NCBI RefSeq assembly: GCF_023715465.1
Contig: NZ_JAMBOE010000001.1
Coordinates: 434,001-498,000 of the forward strand
Direction of reading: 5' to 3'
Source of the DNA: Paenibacillus macerans
Lineage (GTDB): Bacteria > Bacillota > Bacilli > Paenibacillales > Paenibacillaceae
DNA: 64,000 bases
Part shown: piece by piece, positions 43,750 to 53,172 of the stretch
Layout of the letters: every line of letters begins with the position of its first letter
Numbering within the stretch: the first letter of the stretch is position 1
Translations under genes and position numbers: made by a program
The notes under the pieces: generated by a model
What the model saw: the letters and a program-made list of their open reading frames with translations, nothing else
Database searches by the model: none
What the model was told of the DNA's origin: nothing

Positions 43750-44353
43750 CTCGTTTTCCTCCTTTGGAGCCCAGCTTGTTTTCTTTCCCTTGAACGATTT
43801 TTACGATATTCGTGCGATGTCTCCAGAAGGCGAACACGCCAATAATCAGACTCGTCCAAAAATAGGGACCGAATTCGCCGGAAACCGCAAGAAAAATCGG
43901 CGTCAAAAACACAAAGATCAAGGAACCCAAGGATACGTAACGGGTAAACACAATCGAGAGAATAGCGATGATGCCGGCATATAAGGACGGAAAGAAAAAG
44001 AGCGTAGCCATAACGCCGATCGTGGTGGCGATCCCTTTTCCCCCGCGAAAGCGAAAATAAAGCGGCCAATTGTGGCCGATGATCGCCGCAATGCCGCATA
44101 GCGCCGCCGTCCACTCATCGCCGCCTCCCAGCCAGCGTCCGAGCCATACGGCGGCGATCCCTTTCAATACGTCCAGCGCAAGCACCAAAATTGCCGGACC
44201 TTTGCCGAGCACGCGCAGGGTATTGGTCGCTCCGGCGTTGCCGCTGCCGTGCTGGCGGATGTCGATCCCTTTCAAGAGCTTCGACAGGACTACGCTGAAG
44301 CTGACCGAGCCCAGCAAATAACAAACAATTACTGCTATGATGGGTAAAATCAC
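43742..44353 (-). CDS. plsY: Glycerol-3-phosphate acyltransferase PlsY
   Basis: Membrane acyltransferase that moves an acyl group from acyl phosphate to glycerol 3-phosphate. 203 residues with about five membrane spans. The three conserved loops are present: GSVSFSVVLSKLLKGIDIRQHGSGNAGATNTLR, GHNWPLYFRFRGGKGIATTIG and RHRTNIVKIVQGKENKLG. Shares its end with gpsA. Confidence 0.95.
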   Translation of the reverse strand: MILPIIAVIVCYLLGSVSFSVVLSKLLKGIDIRQHGSGNAGATNTLRVLGKGPAILVLALDVLKGIAAVWLGRWLGGGDEWTAALCGIAAIIGHNWPLYFRFRGGKGIATTIGVMATLFFFPSLYAGIIAILSIVFTRYVSLGSLIFVFLTPIFLAVSGEFGPYFWTSLIIGVFAFWRHRTNIVKIVQGKENKLGSKGGKRVV

Positions 44354-44364
44354 CTTATTCTCCC

Positions 44365-45687
44365 CTAACCTTCATCTGACTTGCGCCGCGTAAAGAGCCG
44401 GATCGGTGTACCTTCAAAATCGAACGCCGCCCGGATTTTGTTCTCCAGATACCGTTCGTAGGAGAAATGCATCAGCTCCGGATCGTTCACAAACACCACG
44501 ACCGTCGGCGGCTTCACGGCTACCTGGGTCACGTAATTGATACGCAAACGACGGCCTTTGTCCGTTGGCGGCGGATTGATCGCAATGGCATCGGAAACGA
44601 CGTCGTTCAGCAAATGCGTTTGCACCCGTTTGGTATGCTGATCGGCGACATGCTGTACGACCGGCAGCAGCTTGTGGAGACGCTGCTTCGTTTTGGCCGA
44701 CAGGAAAACGACCGGCGCATAAGTCATGAACAGGAAATGGTCGCGGATTTTTTGCTCGAACTGGTGCATCGTTTTATCGTCCTTCTCGACCACATCCCAT
44801 TTGTTGACGACGAAGATGGAAGCTTTGCCGGCCTCGTAGGCGTAACCGGCGATATGCTTATCCTGCTCGATGATGCCTTCCTCGCCGTTGATCAGCACCA
44901 GCACCACGTCCGCGCGCTCGATCGCTTTCATCGCCCGCATGACGCTGTATTTTTCGGTCGTCTCATAAACCTTGCCGCGCTTGCGCATTCCGGCCGTGTC
45001 AATGAGGACGTAACGCTGACCATCCTTCTCGAAGGGGGTATCGATCGCATCGCGAGTCGTACCGGCAATATCGCTGACAATTACCCGTTCTTCTCCCAAA
45101 ATGGCGTTCACCAGCGAAGATTTTCCCACGTTAGGCCGTCCGATCAGGGCTACGCGAATGACATCGTCGTCGTATTCTTCCTCCGCCTCTTCCGGAAGAT
45201 TGTCCGTAATCGCGTCGAGCAAATCGCCGATGCCTGTTCCGTGGCTGCCGGAGACGCCGATCGGTTCACCGAAGCCCAAATTGTAAAACTCGTAGATGTT
45301 GTCCATCCGCCCGATATTATCCACCTTGTTGACGGCTACGATGATCGGTTTGCCGGAGCGGTACAGTAAGGTCGCCACCTCTTCGTCCGAAGAGGTAACC
45401 CCCGCTTTGCCATCGCACATAAAGACGATAACGTCCGCTTCTTCAATAGCGAGCTCCGCCTGCATCCGAATCGACTTCAAAATCGGTTCTTCGTCATCCA
45501 GCTCAATACCGCCCGTATCGATGATGCTGAAGGGTTTGCCGTTCCATTCCGAAACCCCGTATATCCGGTCGCGCGTAATTCCCGGCTTATCTTCTACAAT
45601 GGCGAGGCGGTCGCCGATAATACGGTTGAAAATCGTAGATTTCCCCACGTTCGGCCTCCCGACGATAGCCACTACGGGTCTTGCCAT
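44365..45687 (-). CDS. der: Ribosome-assembly GTPase Der (EngA)
   Basis: Essential tandem-GTPase for 50S assembly. 440 residues. The first G domain has [22 protein letters not shown] and NKVD; the second has [32 protein letters not shown] and NKWD; the C-terminal KH-like domain ends in RRKSDEG. Start at [10 protein letters not shown] with AGGAGG 7 nt upstream; an ATG two codons earlier is too close to it. Confidence 0.96.
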   Translation of the reverse strand: MARPVVAIVGRPNVGKSTIFNRIIGDRLAIVEDKPGITRDRIYGVSEWNGKPFSIIDTGGIELDDEEPILKSIRMQAELAIEEADVIVFMCDGKAGVTSSDEEVATLLYRSGKPIIVAVNKVDNIGRMDNIYEFYNLGFGEPIGVSGSHGTGIGDLLDAITDNLPEEAEEEYDDDVIRVALIGRPNVGKSSLVNAILGEERVIVSDIAGTTRDAIDTPFEKDGQRYVLIDTAGMRKRGKVYETTEKYSVMRAMKAIERADVVLVLINGEEGIIEQDKHIAGYAYEAGKASIFVVNKWDVVEKDDKTMHQFEQKIRDHFLFMTYAPVVFLSAKTKQRLHKLLPVVQHVADQHTKRVQTHLLNDVVSDAIAINPPPTDKGRRLRINYVTQVAVKPPTVVVFVNDPELMHFSYERYLENKIRAAFDFEGTPIRLFTRRKSDEG

Positions 45688-45890
45688 AGACATTCCTCCT
45701 AGGTTCGTAAGCGTTTCATCTTATATGATTAAAATCACCTTGTTTCGTCCCAATACACGTATTTCATCATAGCAAAAAAAACATAAAATAGCTAACATTG
45801 GCGCCCTCAGGCGGCTACGAGCGGCTACAAACAAAATCGGCGAACCCGCTTCTTCAGGGTCCGCCGATGATCGAGCCTGCTACATAGAGC

Positions 45891-47126
45891 TTATTTCAAT
45901 TTGCTCAGTTTGTCGCCAAAGCGCTCTCCGAGCGTAATGCTAAGACCTTGGTTGTTCAGCGAAACATTCGGGTTATCACCCAAATCTTCTTTTCTCACGC
46001 CGCTGCCCTTGGACGGTTTGTCGCTTCTCGGAGCTGGAGCCGGAGCTTCTTCGGTTTCCTTGATGCTGAGGCTAACCCGTTTTTCGACCGGATTGACATC
46101 AAGCACTTTGACTTGTACCGTTTGGCCTTCCTTCAGCACTTCATGCGGGGTACCGATATGTTTATGCGAGATTTGAGAGATATGAACGAGTCCTTCCACG
46201 CCCGGCGCGATTTCCACAAATGCGCCGAAATTGACGAGGCGCTTCACTTCGCCGCTTACGATATCGCCAGTATGGAACTTCTCGGCTGCCGAATCCCAAG
46301 GACCTGGAAGAGCGGCTTTGATGCTGAGGCTGATTTTGCCTTTTTCCGGATCGACTTTCAGCACTTTCACTTTGACCTTTTCGCCTTCGCTCAGAACATC
46401 AGCCGGTTTATCGACGTGGCTCCAGGCGATTTCGGACACGTGAACCAGGCCGTCTACGCCGCCTACATCAACAAACGCGCCGAATTGCGTCAAACGCTGA
46501 ACCGTTCCTTCCAGTACTTGCCCTTCATGCAGTTCGCTCATAACCTTTTGCTTGTTGGCTTCGAATTCCTCGTCGAGCACGTCTTTTTGCGAAAGGATGA
46601 CCTTATTGTTCTCGTTGTCCAGTTCCTTCACCTTAACGCGCAGCGTACGGCCTTTGTAATCGCTGAAGTCTTCCACGAAGTGGCGCTCCACCATCGATGC
46701 CGGAATGAACCCGCGAACCCCTACGTCGGCCACAATGCCGCCTTTTACGACGTCGGCCACCGTAACTTCGAATGTCTCCTGGCTTGCGAATTTCTTCTCC
46801 AGCTCTTCCCAGGCGTTTTCGCTGTCGATCGCGCGTTTGGAAAGAACGAGGCGTTCTTTCTCGTCGTCGATGCTCACGACTTTGGTTTCGACTTCCTGGC
46901 CGACTTGAACGGCGTCCGCCGCATTGTCCAAGTGAACGGAGGACAATTCGCGGATAGGAATAACACCGTCATATTTATATCCAATGCTTACGTAAGCTTG
47001 GTTATCCTCGATTTTGACGATCGTCCCTTTGACGGTGTCCCCCTTTTTCAAGGAAACGATTTGTTCCATTTCATCCTGGTTTGCCACTTCCGCAGCTTCC
47101 TGAACATTTTTTGTTTCTTCCGACAT
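45891..47126 (-). CDS. rpsA: 30S ribosomal protein S1 homologue (RpsA/YpfD)
   Basis: 411 residues with four S1 RNA-binding beta-barrels: about 25-95 (GDTVKGTIVKIEDNQAYVSIGYKYDGVIP), 110-180, 195-265 (GTVQRLTQFGAFVDVGGVDGLVHVSE) and 280-350 (GEVKRLVNFGAFVEIAPGVEGLVHIS). The length is typical of Firmicutes, shorter than the six-domain E. coli S1. The low-complexity acidic start and a Pro/Ser linker near 365 are unstructured. Confidence 0.95.
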   Translation of the reverse strand: MSEETKNVQEAAEVANQDEMEQIVSLKKGDTVKGTIVKIEDNQAYVSIGYKYDGVIPIRELSSVHLDNAADAVQVGQEVETKVVSIDDEKERLVLSKRAIDSENAWEELEKKFASQETFEVTVADVVKGGIVADVGVRGFIPASMVERHFVEDFSDYKGRTLRVKVKELDNENNKVILSQKDVLDEEFEANKQKVMSELHEGQVLEGTVQRLTQFGAFVDVGGVDGLVHVSEIAWSHVDKPADVLSEGEKVKVKVLKVDPEKGKISLSIKAALPGPWDSAAEKFHTGDIVSGEVKRLVNFGAFVEIAPGVEGLVHISQISHKHIGTPHEVLKEGQTVQVKVLDVNPVEKRVSLSIKETEEAPAPAPRSDKPSKGSGVRKEDLGDNPNVSLNNQGLSITLGERFGDKLSKLK

Positions 47127-47255
47127 GTCAATAACCTCCTCAATTCAAAAACCCATTTATTTAAACCCGCATGAAGCGAAGTTCAAAACATTTCTAAAAT
47201 ATAGCTTCCCAAAAGTCCCCCACCTTCATGCATAACTCCGGCAAGGGTGACCACC

Positions 47256-47837
47256 TCACAGTTTTTTGAGCGCTGTGATCGCGGACATGATTCTCTCCGT
47301 GGCTTTTTCAGCCGCATCCGGGACATCCTTCTCCTTAAATTCGGACAGATCGACGGGCGGACCATACACCACCTTCAAGCGATGAAACAGTTTATAATTG
47401 CCTACGATAGCTACCGGAATCACGGCCGCATCGCTGCGAAGGGCGAACGTTGCCGCGCCTTTCTTGCCGATTCCGCCGCCTTCCCCGTTTTTAACCCGGC
47501 GGCCTTCGGGGAAGATCCCCATCACATGCCCCGAACGCAGCAGCGTTAACGCTGTCTTGATCGATTCCTTGCTCACGCCTCCCCTTTTGACGGGAAAAGC
47601 GCCAAGCTGTGTGATCAGCCAACCGAAGCCAATGATTTGAAACAATTCCTGTTTGGCCATAAAATGCACTTTGCGTTTCACCATGATGCCGATGGTCGGC
47701 GGATCCAGCAACGTAAGATGATTGGAGCAAAGAAGAACGCCGCCCTCTTGCGGAATATGCTCCACCCCGGTGACTTCAAAGCGAAACAGCAGCTTGTATA
47801 TTGCGCGAAGTACAGCGCGACAGAAGCGGTAAATCAT
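47256..47837 (-). CDS. plsC: 1-acyl-sn-glycerol-3-phosphate acyltransferase PlsC
   Basis: Adds the second acyl chain to make phosphatidic acid. 193 residues. The catalytic NHX4D motif is NHLTLLD, with FPVKRGG (block II), GIFPEGRR (block III) and VIPVAIVGN (block IV). A membrane-associated N-terminal helix is present. Overlaps cmk by 4 nt; a third phospholipid gene in this neighbourhood after gpsA and plsY. Confidence 0.95.
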   Translation of the reverse strand: MIYRFCRAVLRAIYKLLFRFEVTGVEHIPQEGGVLLCSNHLTLLDPPTIGIMVKRKVHFMAKQELFQIIGFGWLITQLGAFPVKRGGVSKESIKTALTLLRSGHVMGIFPEGRRVKNGEGGGIGKKGAATFALRSDAAVIPVAIVGNYKLFHRLKVVYGPPVDLSEFKEKDVPDAAEKATERIMSAITALKKL

Positions 47838-48541
47838 CTTGTTCCTCTCTCACTTCCATAATTTCTGCACAAGGAAACGATCCGGTCCGCGACATCTTCC
47901 AAACTCATCTCGGTCGTATCCAGATATGTCGCGTCGGGCGCTTGCCGCAGAGGGGATACCTCCCGTTCCTGATCCAGACGGTCGCGTTCGGCGATGGAAC
48001 TAACCAGCTCTTCAAACGAAACCCGGTCCTGCTCTTTCATTTCCTTGTATCTCCGGCGCGCCCGTTCCTCAACGCTGGCCGTCATGTAGATCTTGACTTC
48101 CGCGTCGGGAAGTACGGTGGTGCCGATATCGCGCCCGTCCATGACGACGCCTTTGCGCAAAGCCATTTGCCGCTGCAGCGAGACAAGCCTGGTTCGCAGC
48201 CCCTCGATTTGCGCATATCGGGACACCTTCGCATTTACCGCCATAGAACGGATTTCTTCCGTCACGTCCTGGCCGTCCACGATCACCTGCTGCCCCTGCT
48301 CGCCGGGCAACAATTCAATCACCAGATCGGGGACGATTTGCAGTACTTTGTCCACCTCATCCGGCCCAATGCCCTGCTGCAGAAAATACCATGTCGCCGC
48401 CCGGTACATTGCGCCGGTATCGACGTATACATAGGACAATCTGCCGGCAACCATACGGGCTATCGTGCTTTTTCCTGCCCCAGCAGGACCGTCGATCGCG
48501 ATGTTGATCTTAGCCTGTGATGTTGACGCCTCGCTTGCCAA
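47834..48541 (-). CDS. cmk: Cytidylate kinase Cmk
   Basis: Phosphorylates CMP/dCMP. 235 residues. P-loop IAIDGPAGAGKSTIARMVA, VDTGAMYRAATWYFLQ, VVMDGRDIGTTVLPDAEVKIYMTASVEERARRR. The start is a TTG 9 nt after AGGAGG (48539-48541); an earlier ATG-like frame would run through the ribosome binding site itself. Same neighbours as in B. subtilis (ypfB upstream). Confidence 0.93.
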   Translation of the reverse strand: MASEASTSQAKINIAIDGPAGAGKSTIARMVAGRLSYVYVDTGAMYRAATWYFLQQGIGPDEVDKVLQIVPDLVIELLPGEQGQQVIVDGQDVTEEIRSMAVNAKVSRYAQIEGLRTRLVSLQRQMALRKGVVMDGRDIGTTVLPDAEVKIYMTASVEERARRRYKEMKEQDRVSFEELVSSIAERDRLDQEREVSPLRQAPDATYLDTTEMSLEDVADRIVSLCRNYGSERGTR

Positions 48542-48573
48542 AGGGGCATTCCTCCTCAAAAACTGATCCTCAA

Positions 48574-48596
48574 GAAAAAAGCAGGCATTGCCTGCG
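48574..48596 (-). terminator. Terminator upstream of cmk
   Basis: GCAGGC/GCCTGC stem with 3-nt loop and six T on the minus strand, ending transcripts that come from ypfB/ypfA. Almost the same sequence as the mtrB terminator at 29781. Confidence 0.8.
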
Positions 48597-48702
48597 ACGT
48601 GAAAATTATACCACAGATAGCAAAGGGATGCAAAAGAAACAACAGGCTTAACCGCCCAATTTATCCTGCCAGCTTTTCATCACGAAGTAGGTCACGAAGC
48701 GG

Positions 48703-48796
48703 ATTCGACGTCGAATCTTGAATTCAGCCGGGCCTTCCGTTGCTCACGTACCCAAAACGTACGCTCCGCTACTCAGTCCCTAGCTTCATCCAACCT
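48703..48796. repeat. Intergenic repeat family 2, copy B
   Basis: Matches 22428-22557 in both outer blocks (ATTCGAC..CGAATCTTGAATTCAGCCGG and GCTCCGCTACTCA-TCCCT-GCTTCATCC-ACCT). The middle is replaced by a short ACGTACCCAAAACGTACG hairpin. Lies between cmk and the small membrane protein gene. Confidence 0.75.
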
Positions 48797-48823
48797 TCTC
48801 GGTGCTGAAAACCTGGCTTATCA

Positions 48824-49027
48824 TCACTCGCCTCTATGGAGCGGGGTTCCTTCGAATTGATCCGCCGAAGCGAGGAAGGGCCTGAGCTCCGGAATCCGCA
48901 GCAGCCCCTGGAACAGGCAAAGCGCCGCAAGCAGCGCGATCACCGCCTTCTTCAGCGTTTTTTCGACCTTGCCGGAGAACTCTAAAAACAGCGTTGTGTA
49001 TGCTTCGTCATCGGTTGTTTTCCGCAT
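48824..49027 (-). CDS. YpfB-like small membrane protein (DUF5359)
   Basis: 67 residues from MRKTTDDEAYTTLFLEFSGK, with one membrane segment (AVIALLAALCLFQGLLRI) and a short tail. Chosen over a methionine two codons earlier because GGAGG is then 8 nt away. The position between the PilZ gene and cmk equals B. subtilis ypfB. No known function. Confidence 0.65.
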   Translation of the reverse strand: MRKTTDDEAYTTLFLEFSGKVEKTLKKAVIALLAALCLFQGLLRIPELRPFLASADQFEGTPLHRGE

Positions 49028-49109
49028 CTTCATTTCCTCCTTGCAGCATCTCATGATAAGCCATCCAAAGATAGCTTTTCCAAATACGGAAAGGAGAAAA
49101 CCCGCCGGC

Positions 49110-49763
49110 CTAACGATTTTTAAAATCAAACTGGCGCTCAAAGCAGTAGCGGATCAGCTTTTGCCGCTCCATATCGGAGATGCTGACGAATTTGATCATG
49201 ACCATCGTTTTTCCGGTTTCCAGCTTTTTCGTGCGTACCACTTCGGCCTCAAAAGGAACGTGATCGATCGACCCGTTCTTGAACGAAAGCAGCAGCCAAC
49301 AAAACAACTGGTCGCCTTGAACGAGCTTGTATGTACCATCGCAAACAAAGGAAACACCGCCGCCGCTGACATCTTCGGTATAACTAACGAAGCGGATATT
49401 GTTTTTCGTTTTGACGGCGATTTCCAGCGCGGCGACAACCCGCAAAAAATTGCGGCGCTGAATTTTGGTGATCGTCTCCGGTTCCGGTTTGCGGATGCGC
49501 ACCAGCTGTACGACCTCGTCGGCAAAGCCCAGCACGTATGTATTAAAATAATGTTTAACTCCTTCATCGGTCAAAAAATAAATGGAAAGCTCGTCCCCGA
49601 TGTAAAGCTTCTTGATGCGCCCGCTTCCGCTCTCGATCGGAACCTCGATCAGAAACGATTCTTCTTCCACGTCCGCGATCCGTGATTTACATTCTTTATC
49701 CGTATCATGTTTGTCTGTCGAGGCGACCTGAATGTATACGAGATCGTTCACTTTAGGAAACAA
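49110..49763 (-). CDS. ypfA: PilZ-domain c-di-GMP receptor (YpfA/MotI-like)
   Basis: 217 residues. An N-terminal YcgR-like domain (about 1-95) is followed by a PilZ domain with both nucleotide-binding motifs intact: QRRNFLRV (RxxxR) and DVSGGGVSF (D-x-S-x-x-G). It should therefore bind c-di-GMP; the B. subtilis homologue brakes the flagellar motor. The start is a TTG with GGTGGG five nt upstream, so translation may be weak. Same place as B. subtilis ypfA, next to ypeB. Confidence 0.9.
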   Translation of the reverse strand: MFPKVNDLVYIQVASTDKHDTDKECKSRIADVEEESFLIEVPIESGSGRIKKLYIGDELSIYFLTDEGVKHYFNTYVLGFADEVVQLVRIRKPEPETITKIQRRNFLRVVAALEIAVKTKNNIRFVSYTEDVSGGGVSFVCDGTYKLVQGDQLFCWLLLSFKNGSIDHVPFEAEVVRTKKLETGKTMVMIKFVSISDMERQKLIRYCFERQFDFKNR

Positions 49764-49919
49764 GTTTTCCCACCGTCCTATTTCAGTTGTTTACTTCCCC
49801 CTGATTATATCACGCCTGGACGGGATTGTAGCGGAAATCTTCCGAAATCTGAAGCGAATAACAATAAAACGCGAGCACGGGAAGGTTAAATTTCCTCCAC
49901 ATACTCGCGTACTCAAGCT

Positions 49920-51275
49920 TTACGATCGAGCGGCCCCTTTTTTCGTTCTGACTTCTTCCACGGTCTCCTCATTGCCGTTATCCGCATTGATGTAAATCCG
50001 GTAATTCGAACCGTTGATCGCTCCGCCGAACTCGTAAGTAAGCACTTTTTCCGCTTGATCGTTTTCGATCAACGCCAGCCGGTGATAAGTTTCCTTATAC
50101 TCCGGATTCAAATATTTGCGGGCTTGCTGCAGCGTTAATTTCGGCGGTTTGATCGCAGTTTTGTTCTCGCGCTCGTACACATAGTCGCTGGCTTGAAGCC
50201 CCGTTACCTGGCCGTTGTCGAGCGCGACGCGGAGCGTGACTTTCTCGGGGTAAATCAGCACGTCCCCATCTTTGCTTACATACGTGAAGTTCCCCTCGTT
50301 GCCGTATTCGTCATAGGAAACCGGCGTTAAACCGGAATAACCTTTGCTTTCTAAAAATTCGTCGGCGCGGGCTCTGGCCGTTTTCGCGTTCACCGACTTC
50401 TGGCCGACGGGCCGGTTGTGGGTGTAGGAAATCAAATGCCCGCCGTTTTTCGTAAAATCAAGCGACCAGGCTTCCCCGTTTCCTCCCTGAACGTTAGCCG
50501 TATATGAAGCCCATTCCGTACCGCGGCCGTTTTCCAGCACCTGTACAGCCGACGGATCCTTCATCCCGATGAAATCAGCGGCCTTGCGCTGGATATCTTT
50601 AATCGTAACCGGCCCCCCGCCAAGCTTTTTGACCGACCGTTTGTTGTACATGCTGGAAATGGACGGCCCCCAATCAAGCTCGGGGTATTCGCCGACTCTT
50701 TTGTCCACCGTTTTAAAGCCGTCGATAATCGTGTTGTCGCGAGGTTCCTTCTCGCTGGCCAACGCCGTCTCCACGTCCATCCACCGCAAACGTTTGGAGA
50801 TGACTTTGTTCTGAACGCCCTGCAGATCCTGGGAAATTTTCGCCGAGCTTTTATACAGTTCCTTGAGGTTTTTCATCTCGTTTTCGGTCAAAGGCTGCTT
50901 GGTTAAATCGCGGACAGCCGTTTGATAGGAAAATTTCGAAATCCGGGACAAAAACTCCTCCGTTTTGTTAAAGGGCAAAAGCGTTAGCGGAAGCTGGTTG
51001 ATTTCGTTTTGCGCCTCGCTCGTAATACGCCATACATTTACCAGGCCTTTACGATGCGATCCGGTGGACGCCGAATGGACCGCTAGCGTATTGCCCAGTT
51101 CGGTATGCAGCTTGTCCACATGATAGGACAGATCGTGAAATGCTCGCTGATACTGGTTTTCCGCTTTGATCAAGATCGAATTCTTTTCCTGGTTTTCCTG
51201 GTAACCCCATACTAAGGCGCCGATTAATAAAATCGCCGTAACCGGAAATAATATCGCACTCAGACGTTTATACAT
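49920..51275 (-). CDS. ypeB: Germination protein YpeB
   Basis: Spore protein that localises and stabilises the cortex-lytic enzyme SleB. 451 residues. An N-terminal membrane anchor (LSAILFPVTAILLIGALVWGYQ) is followed by a long helical N-domain and PepSY repeats near the end (TAKTARARADEFLESKGY, LTLQQARKYLNPEYKE). GGGAGAGAG lies 10 nt before the ATG. In B. subtilis sleB lies directly upstream in one operon; here that place is taken by a 50-residue zinc-ribbon gene and prsW. Confidence 0.93.
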   Translation of the reverse strand: MYKRLSAILFPVTAILLIGALVWGYQENQEKNSILIKAENQYQRAFHDLSYHVDKLHTELGNTLAVHSASTGSHRKGLVNVWRITSEAQNEINQLPLTLLPFNKTEEFLSRISKFSYQTAVRDLTKQPLTENEMKNLKELYKSSAKISQDLQGVQNKVISKRLRWMDVETALASEKEPRDNTIIDGFKTVDKRVGEYPELDWGPSISSMYNKRSVKKLGGGPVTIKDIQRKAADFIGMKDPSAVQVLENGRGTEWASYTANVQGGNGEAWSLDFTKNGGHLISYTHNRPVGQKSVNAKTARARADEFLESKGYSGLTPVSYDEYGNEGNFTYVSKDGDVLIYPEKVTLRVALDNGQVTGLQASDYVYERENKTAIKPPKLTLQQARKYLNPEYKETYHRLALIENDQAEKVLTYEFGGAINGSNYRIYINADNGNEETVEEVRTKKGAARS

Positions 51276-51313
51276 TGGGCTAGTGCTCTCTCCCTTCTTT
51301 AACTGGTTGAAAT

Positions 51314-51344
51314 TAGTTTGACAAGAAGGAAGGAACTTTATGCA
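51314..51344 (-). promoter_or_regulatory. Predicted sigma-G promoter for ypeB
   Basis: TGCATA (51339-51344), 18-nt spacer, CAAACTA (51314-51320) on the minus strand, close to the sigma-G pattern TGAATA-N17/18-CATACTA. It lies just before ypeB and overlaps the end region of the zinc-ribbon gene, so ypeB can be made in the forespore without sleB read-through. Confidence 0.5.
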
Positions 51345-51352
51345 TGACCATC

Positions 51353-51505
51353 CTATAATGGCGCTTCTTCTTCAATTTCGAAGTCGTGCCGATTATTGCA
51401 CAAGCATTGCTTGAATCCGGTTTCGATATGGCCCCGTTCTTTTTTGCCGCGCAGCACAAAACGCTCCCCGCATGATTTGCATGTGATTTTCACCTTAACT
51501 CGCAC
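51353..51505 (-). CDS. 50-residue zinc-ribbon-like protein
   Basis: GTG start, reading VKVKITCKSCGERFVLRGKK, then ERGHIETGFKQCLCNN and an acidic tail RHDFEIEEEAPL. Two Cys pairs (C-x2-C and C-x-C) could hold one zinc. GGGG lies 10 nt upstream of the GTG. Not recognisable as a named family. Confidence 0.6.
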   Translation of the reverse strand: MRVKVKITCKSCGERFVLRGKKERGHIETGFKQCLCNNRHDFEIEEEAPL

Positions 51506-51587
51506 GAAAAAGGCACCCCTTTCCAGTTCATAAAAGCCGCAAATCCGCGGCTATTCCTGGAAATAGGATGCCCTATTCTTCCTGAAA

Positions 51588-52280
51588 TTAATCTTGTCCC
51601 TTGGCCCCCGTCGTCAACCGAAACGGCGAGCGGCTGTTCGCCCGGGTCATCTTCCCCAGTCCGCCATACCATAAAAAGGCCATCAGCGGAACGATATACC
51701 AAAGCCAAAATTGAGTCGTATTGTTAATAACCCAATCGTACACCCCGTGGTAAAAAATCGGCAACAACAGGGAAAAAAGCAAAAACTTCCGGCTGGCAAA
51801 TCCCTCCGAGAATTTGGCCCGGCCCAAATAGTAACCCATCATAACGCCGAACATCGCATGCCCGGAAACCGGGAGCAGCGCCCGAACCAATAAAGCTCCA
51901 ATTGAAGCATGGCTGGCAAAGGCGTAAATGACATTTTCGACCGTGGCAAAGCCGAGCGAGATCGCCGCCGCATACAAAATGCCGTCATAGGGTTCGTCAA
52001 ATTCCGTATGATTGTAGATCATATGAAACAGGACAAACCATTTAAACGCTTCCTCGACGCCGGCCGAGATCCCGAATGCGGATACCCATGGATTGTCGCC
52101 AAGCCACAGCGTCAGGCCACGCTGAATGATCATGACCGGCAAAACGATCAAAAAGCCAAGCAAAAATACTTTGATGACCATATGCAGCGGTTCCGTATCA
52201 TACTTGTCCTTAAGATAAAAATAAGTAAGCAAGGCCAGACCGGGAGCTACCGCTGCAGTTGCTATCGAGAAAAAGAGCAA
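51588..52280 (-). CDS. prsW: PrsW-family intramembrane metalloprotease
   Basis: 230 residues, about seven to eight membrane segments. Conserved active-site motifs: GVEEAFKWFVLF (EExxK), the DGILYAAAISLGFATVEN region (helical core with Glu), GHAMFGVMMGYYLG and FYHGVYDW. PrsW cleaves the anti-sigma factor RsiW at site 1 in B. subtilis; the ECF pair at 1-789 is far away, so a link to it is only possible. TTG start with GGGGGG 7 nt upstream. Homologue of B. subtilis ypdC/prsW, in the same relative location. Confidence 0.88.
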   Translation of the reverse strand: MLFFSIATAAVAPGLALLTYFYLKDKYDTEPLHMVIKVFLLGFLIVLPVMIIQRGLTLWLGDNPWVSAFGISAGVEEAFKWFVLFHMIYNHTEFDEPYDGILYAAAISLGFATVENVIYAFASHASIGALLVRALLPVSGHAMFGVMMGYYLGRAKFSEGFASRKFLLFSLLLPIFYHGVYDWVINNTTQFWLWYIVPLMAFLWYGGLGKMTRANSRSPFRLTTGAKGQD

Positions 52281-52362
52281 CGGTTATCCCCCCTTGTCTG
52301 CCGTTCGCTGTTCCTTATCCCTCTCATGACGAATCCGAACTGTTTTACTCCTGGCACGCCGA

Positions 52363-52983
52363 TTAATCCTGACGTTTGAAATGGCTGCAAATGACTTCGA
52401 TCGCGTTTTCGGCCATCACCAAGTTTCCATATTCCTCAAGCATCGCCGTAGTAACCGACGTTGCTTCGCCAAACTCAGCCAAAACCGCGATTAAAGCCGG
52501 ATGTTTGCCTTCATCCAACTCGTCAGGCTCCAGCTGAAGAACCCATTTCCCATTATATTTATACAGTCTGCCAGCATTTTGGAGCATAGGCTGCAAAACG
52601 TGAGCTGCTTCGATCAAGTTTTCGAAATCGTCAAACGAATACAGAATCGTATCGCTTTGTTCCAGCGTTACTTCCATTTCATAAACTTCTTCCGGCAGTT
52701 CATCCTCATAGGGCGATCCGATCCCGTGATGATGGTGATCGTATTTACCGCGCGTTACGATGACGACCATCCCTTGAGCGGGGAGGGCGAATACTTCCAC
52801 TGCGAGAGGGCCCGTGGCGTCAAAGCCTACTTCGTTATAAGCCTGATCCATCATTTCGGTGAACAGGTCATGGACCTTCGGAATTTCCTGCCACATGTCC
52901 TCTTTCTGAATTCCGCGTTCGCTCAAGTCGTCAAACGTGAGGAAAATCCGTATCTTATCCTGGCCAAGTCTTTCTATCTTCAT
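52363..52983 (-). CDS. mecA: ClpC adaptor protein MecA (YpbH/MecB type)
   Basis: 206 residues. N-terminal substrate domain: MKIERLGQDKIRIFLTFDDLSERGIQKEDMW. C-terminal ClpC-binding domain: YSFDDFENLIEAAHVL, LYKYNGKWVLQLEP, LAEFGEATSVTTAMLEEYGNLV. A His-rich loop HHHHG at about 83 is unusual but lies in the variable linker. Delivers proteins such as ComK or SpoIIAB-type targets to ClpCP. Confidence 0.92.
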   Translation of the reverse strand: MKIERLGQDKIRIFLTFDDLSERGIQKEDMWQEIPKVHDLFTEMMDQAYNEVGFDATGPLAVEVFALPAQGMVVIVTRGKYDHHHHGIGSPYEDELPEEVYEMEVTLEQSDTILYSFDDFENLIEAAHVLQPMLQNAGRLYKYNGKWVLQLEPDELDEGKHPALIAVLAEFGEATSVTTAMLEEYGNLVMAENAIEVICSHFKRQD

Positions 52984-53118
52984 ACAGGATCCTCCTCTCT
53001 TTATACCGTGTAATAACAGATTATGAAACCTGCTGTAATGTGTGCTGGAAATGGTTCTTTGATATGTATGTTATCATTTATTCACCTTAAATGCACGCAA
53101 TAAAATAGACAAAAAAGA

Positions 53119-53158
53119 ATCATTTTCCGCCGAACTTCACCGCAGCGGAAAATGATTC
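53119..53158 (-). terminator. Terminator after the 53173 gene
   Basis: GAATCATTTTCCGC and its complement GCGGAAAATGATTC form a 14-bp stem with a 12-nt loop; TTTTTTG follows on the minus strand. Confidence 0.9.
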
Positions 53159-53172
53159 CGTCCTTTTGGGGA

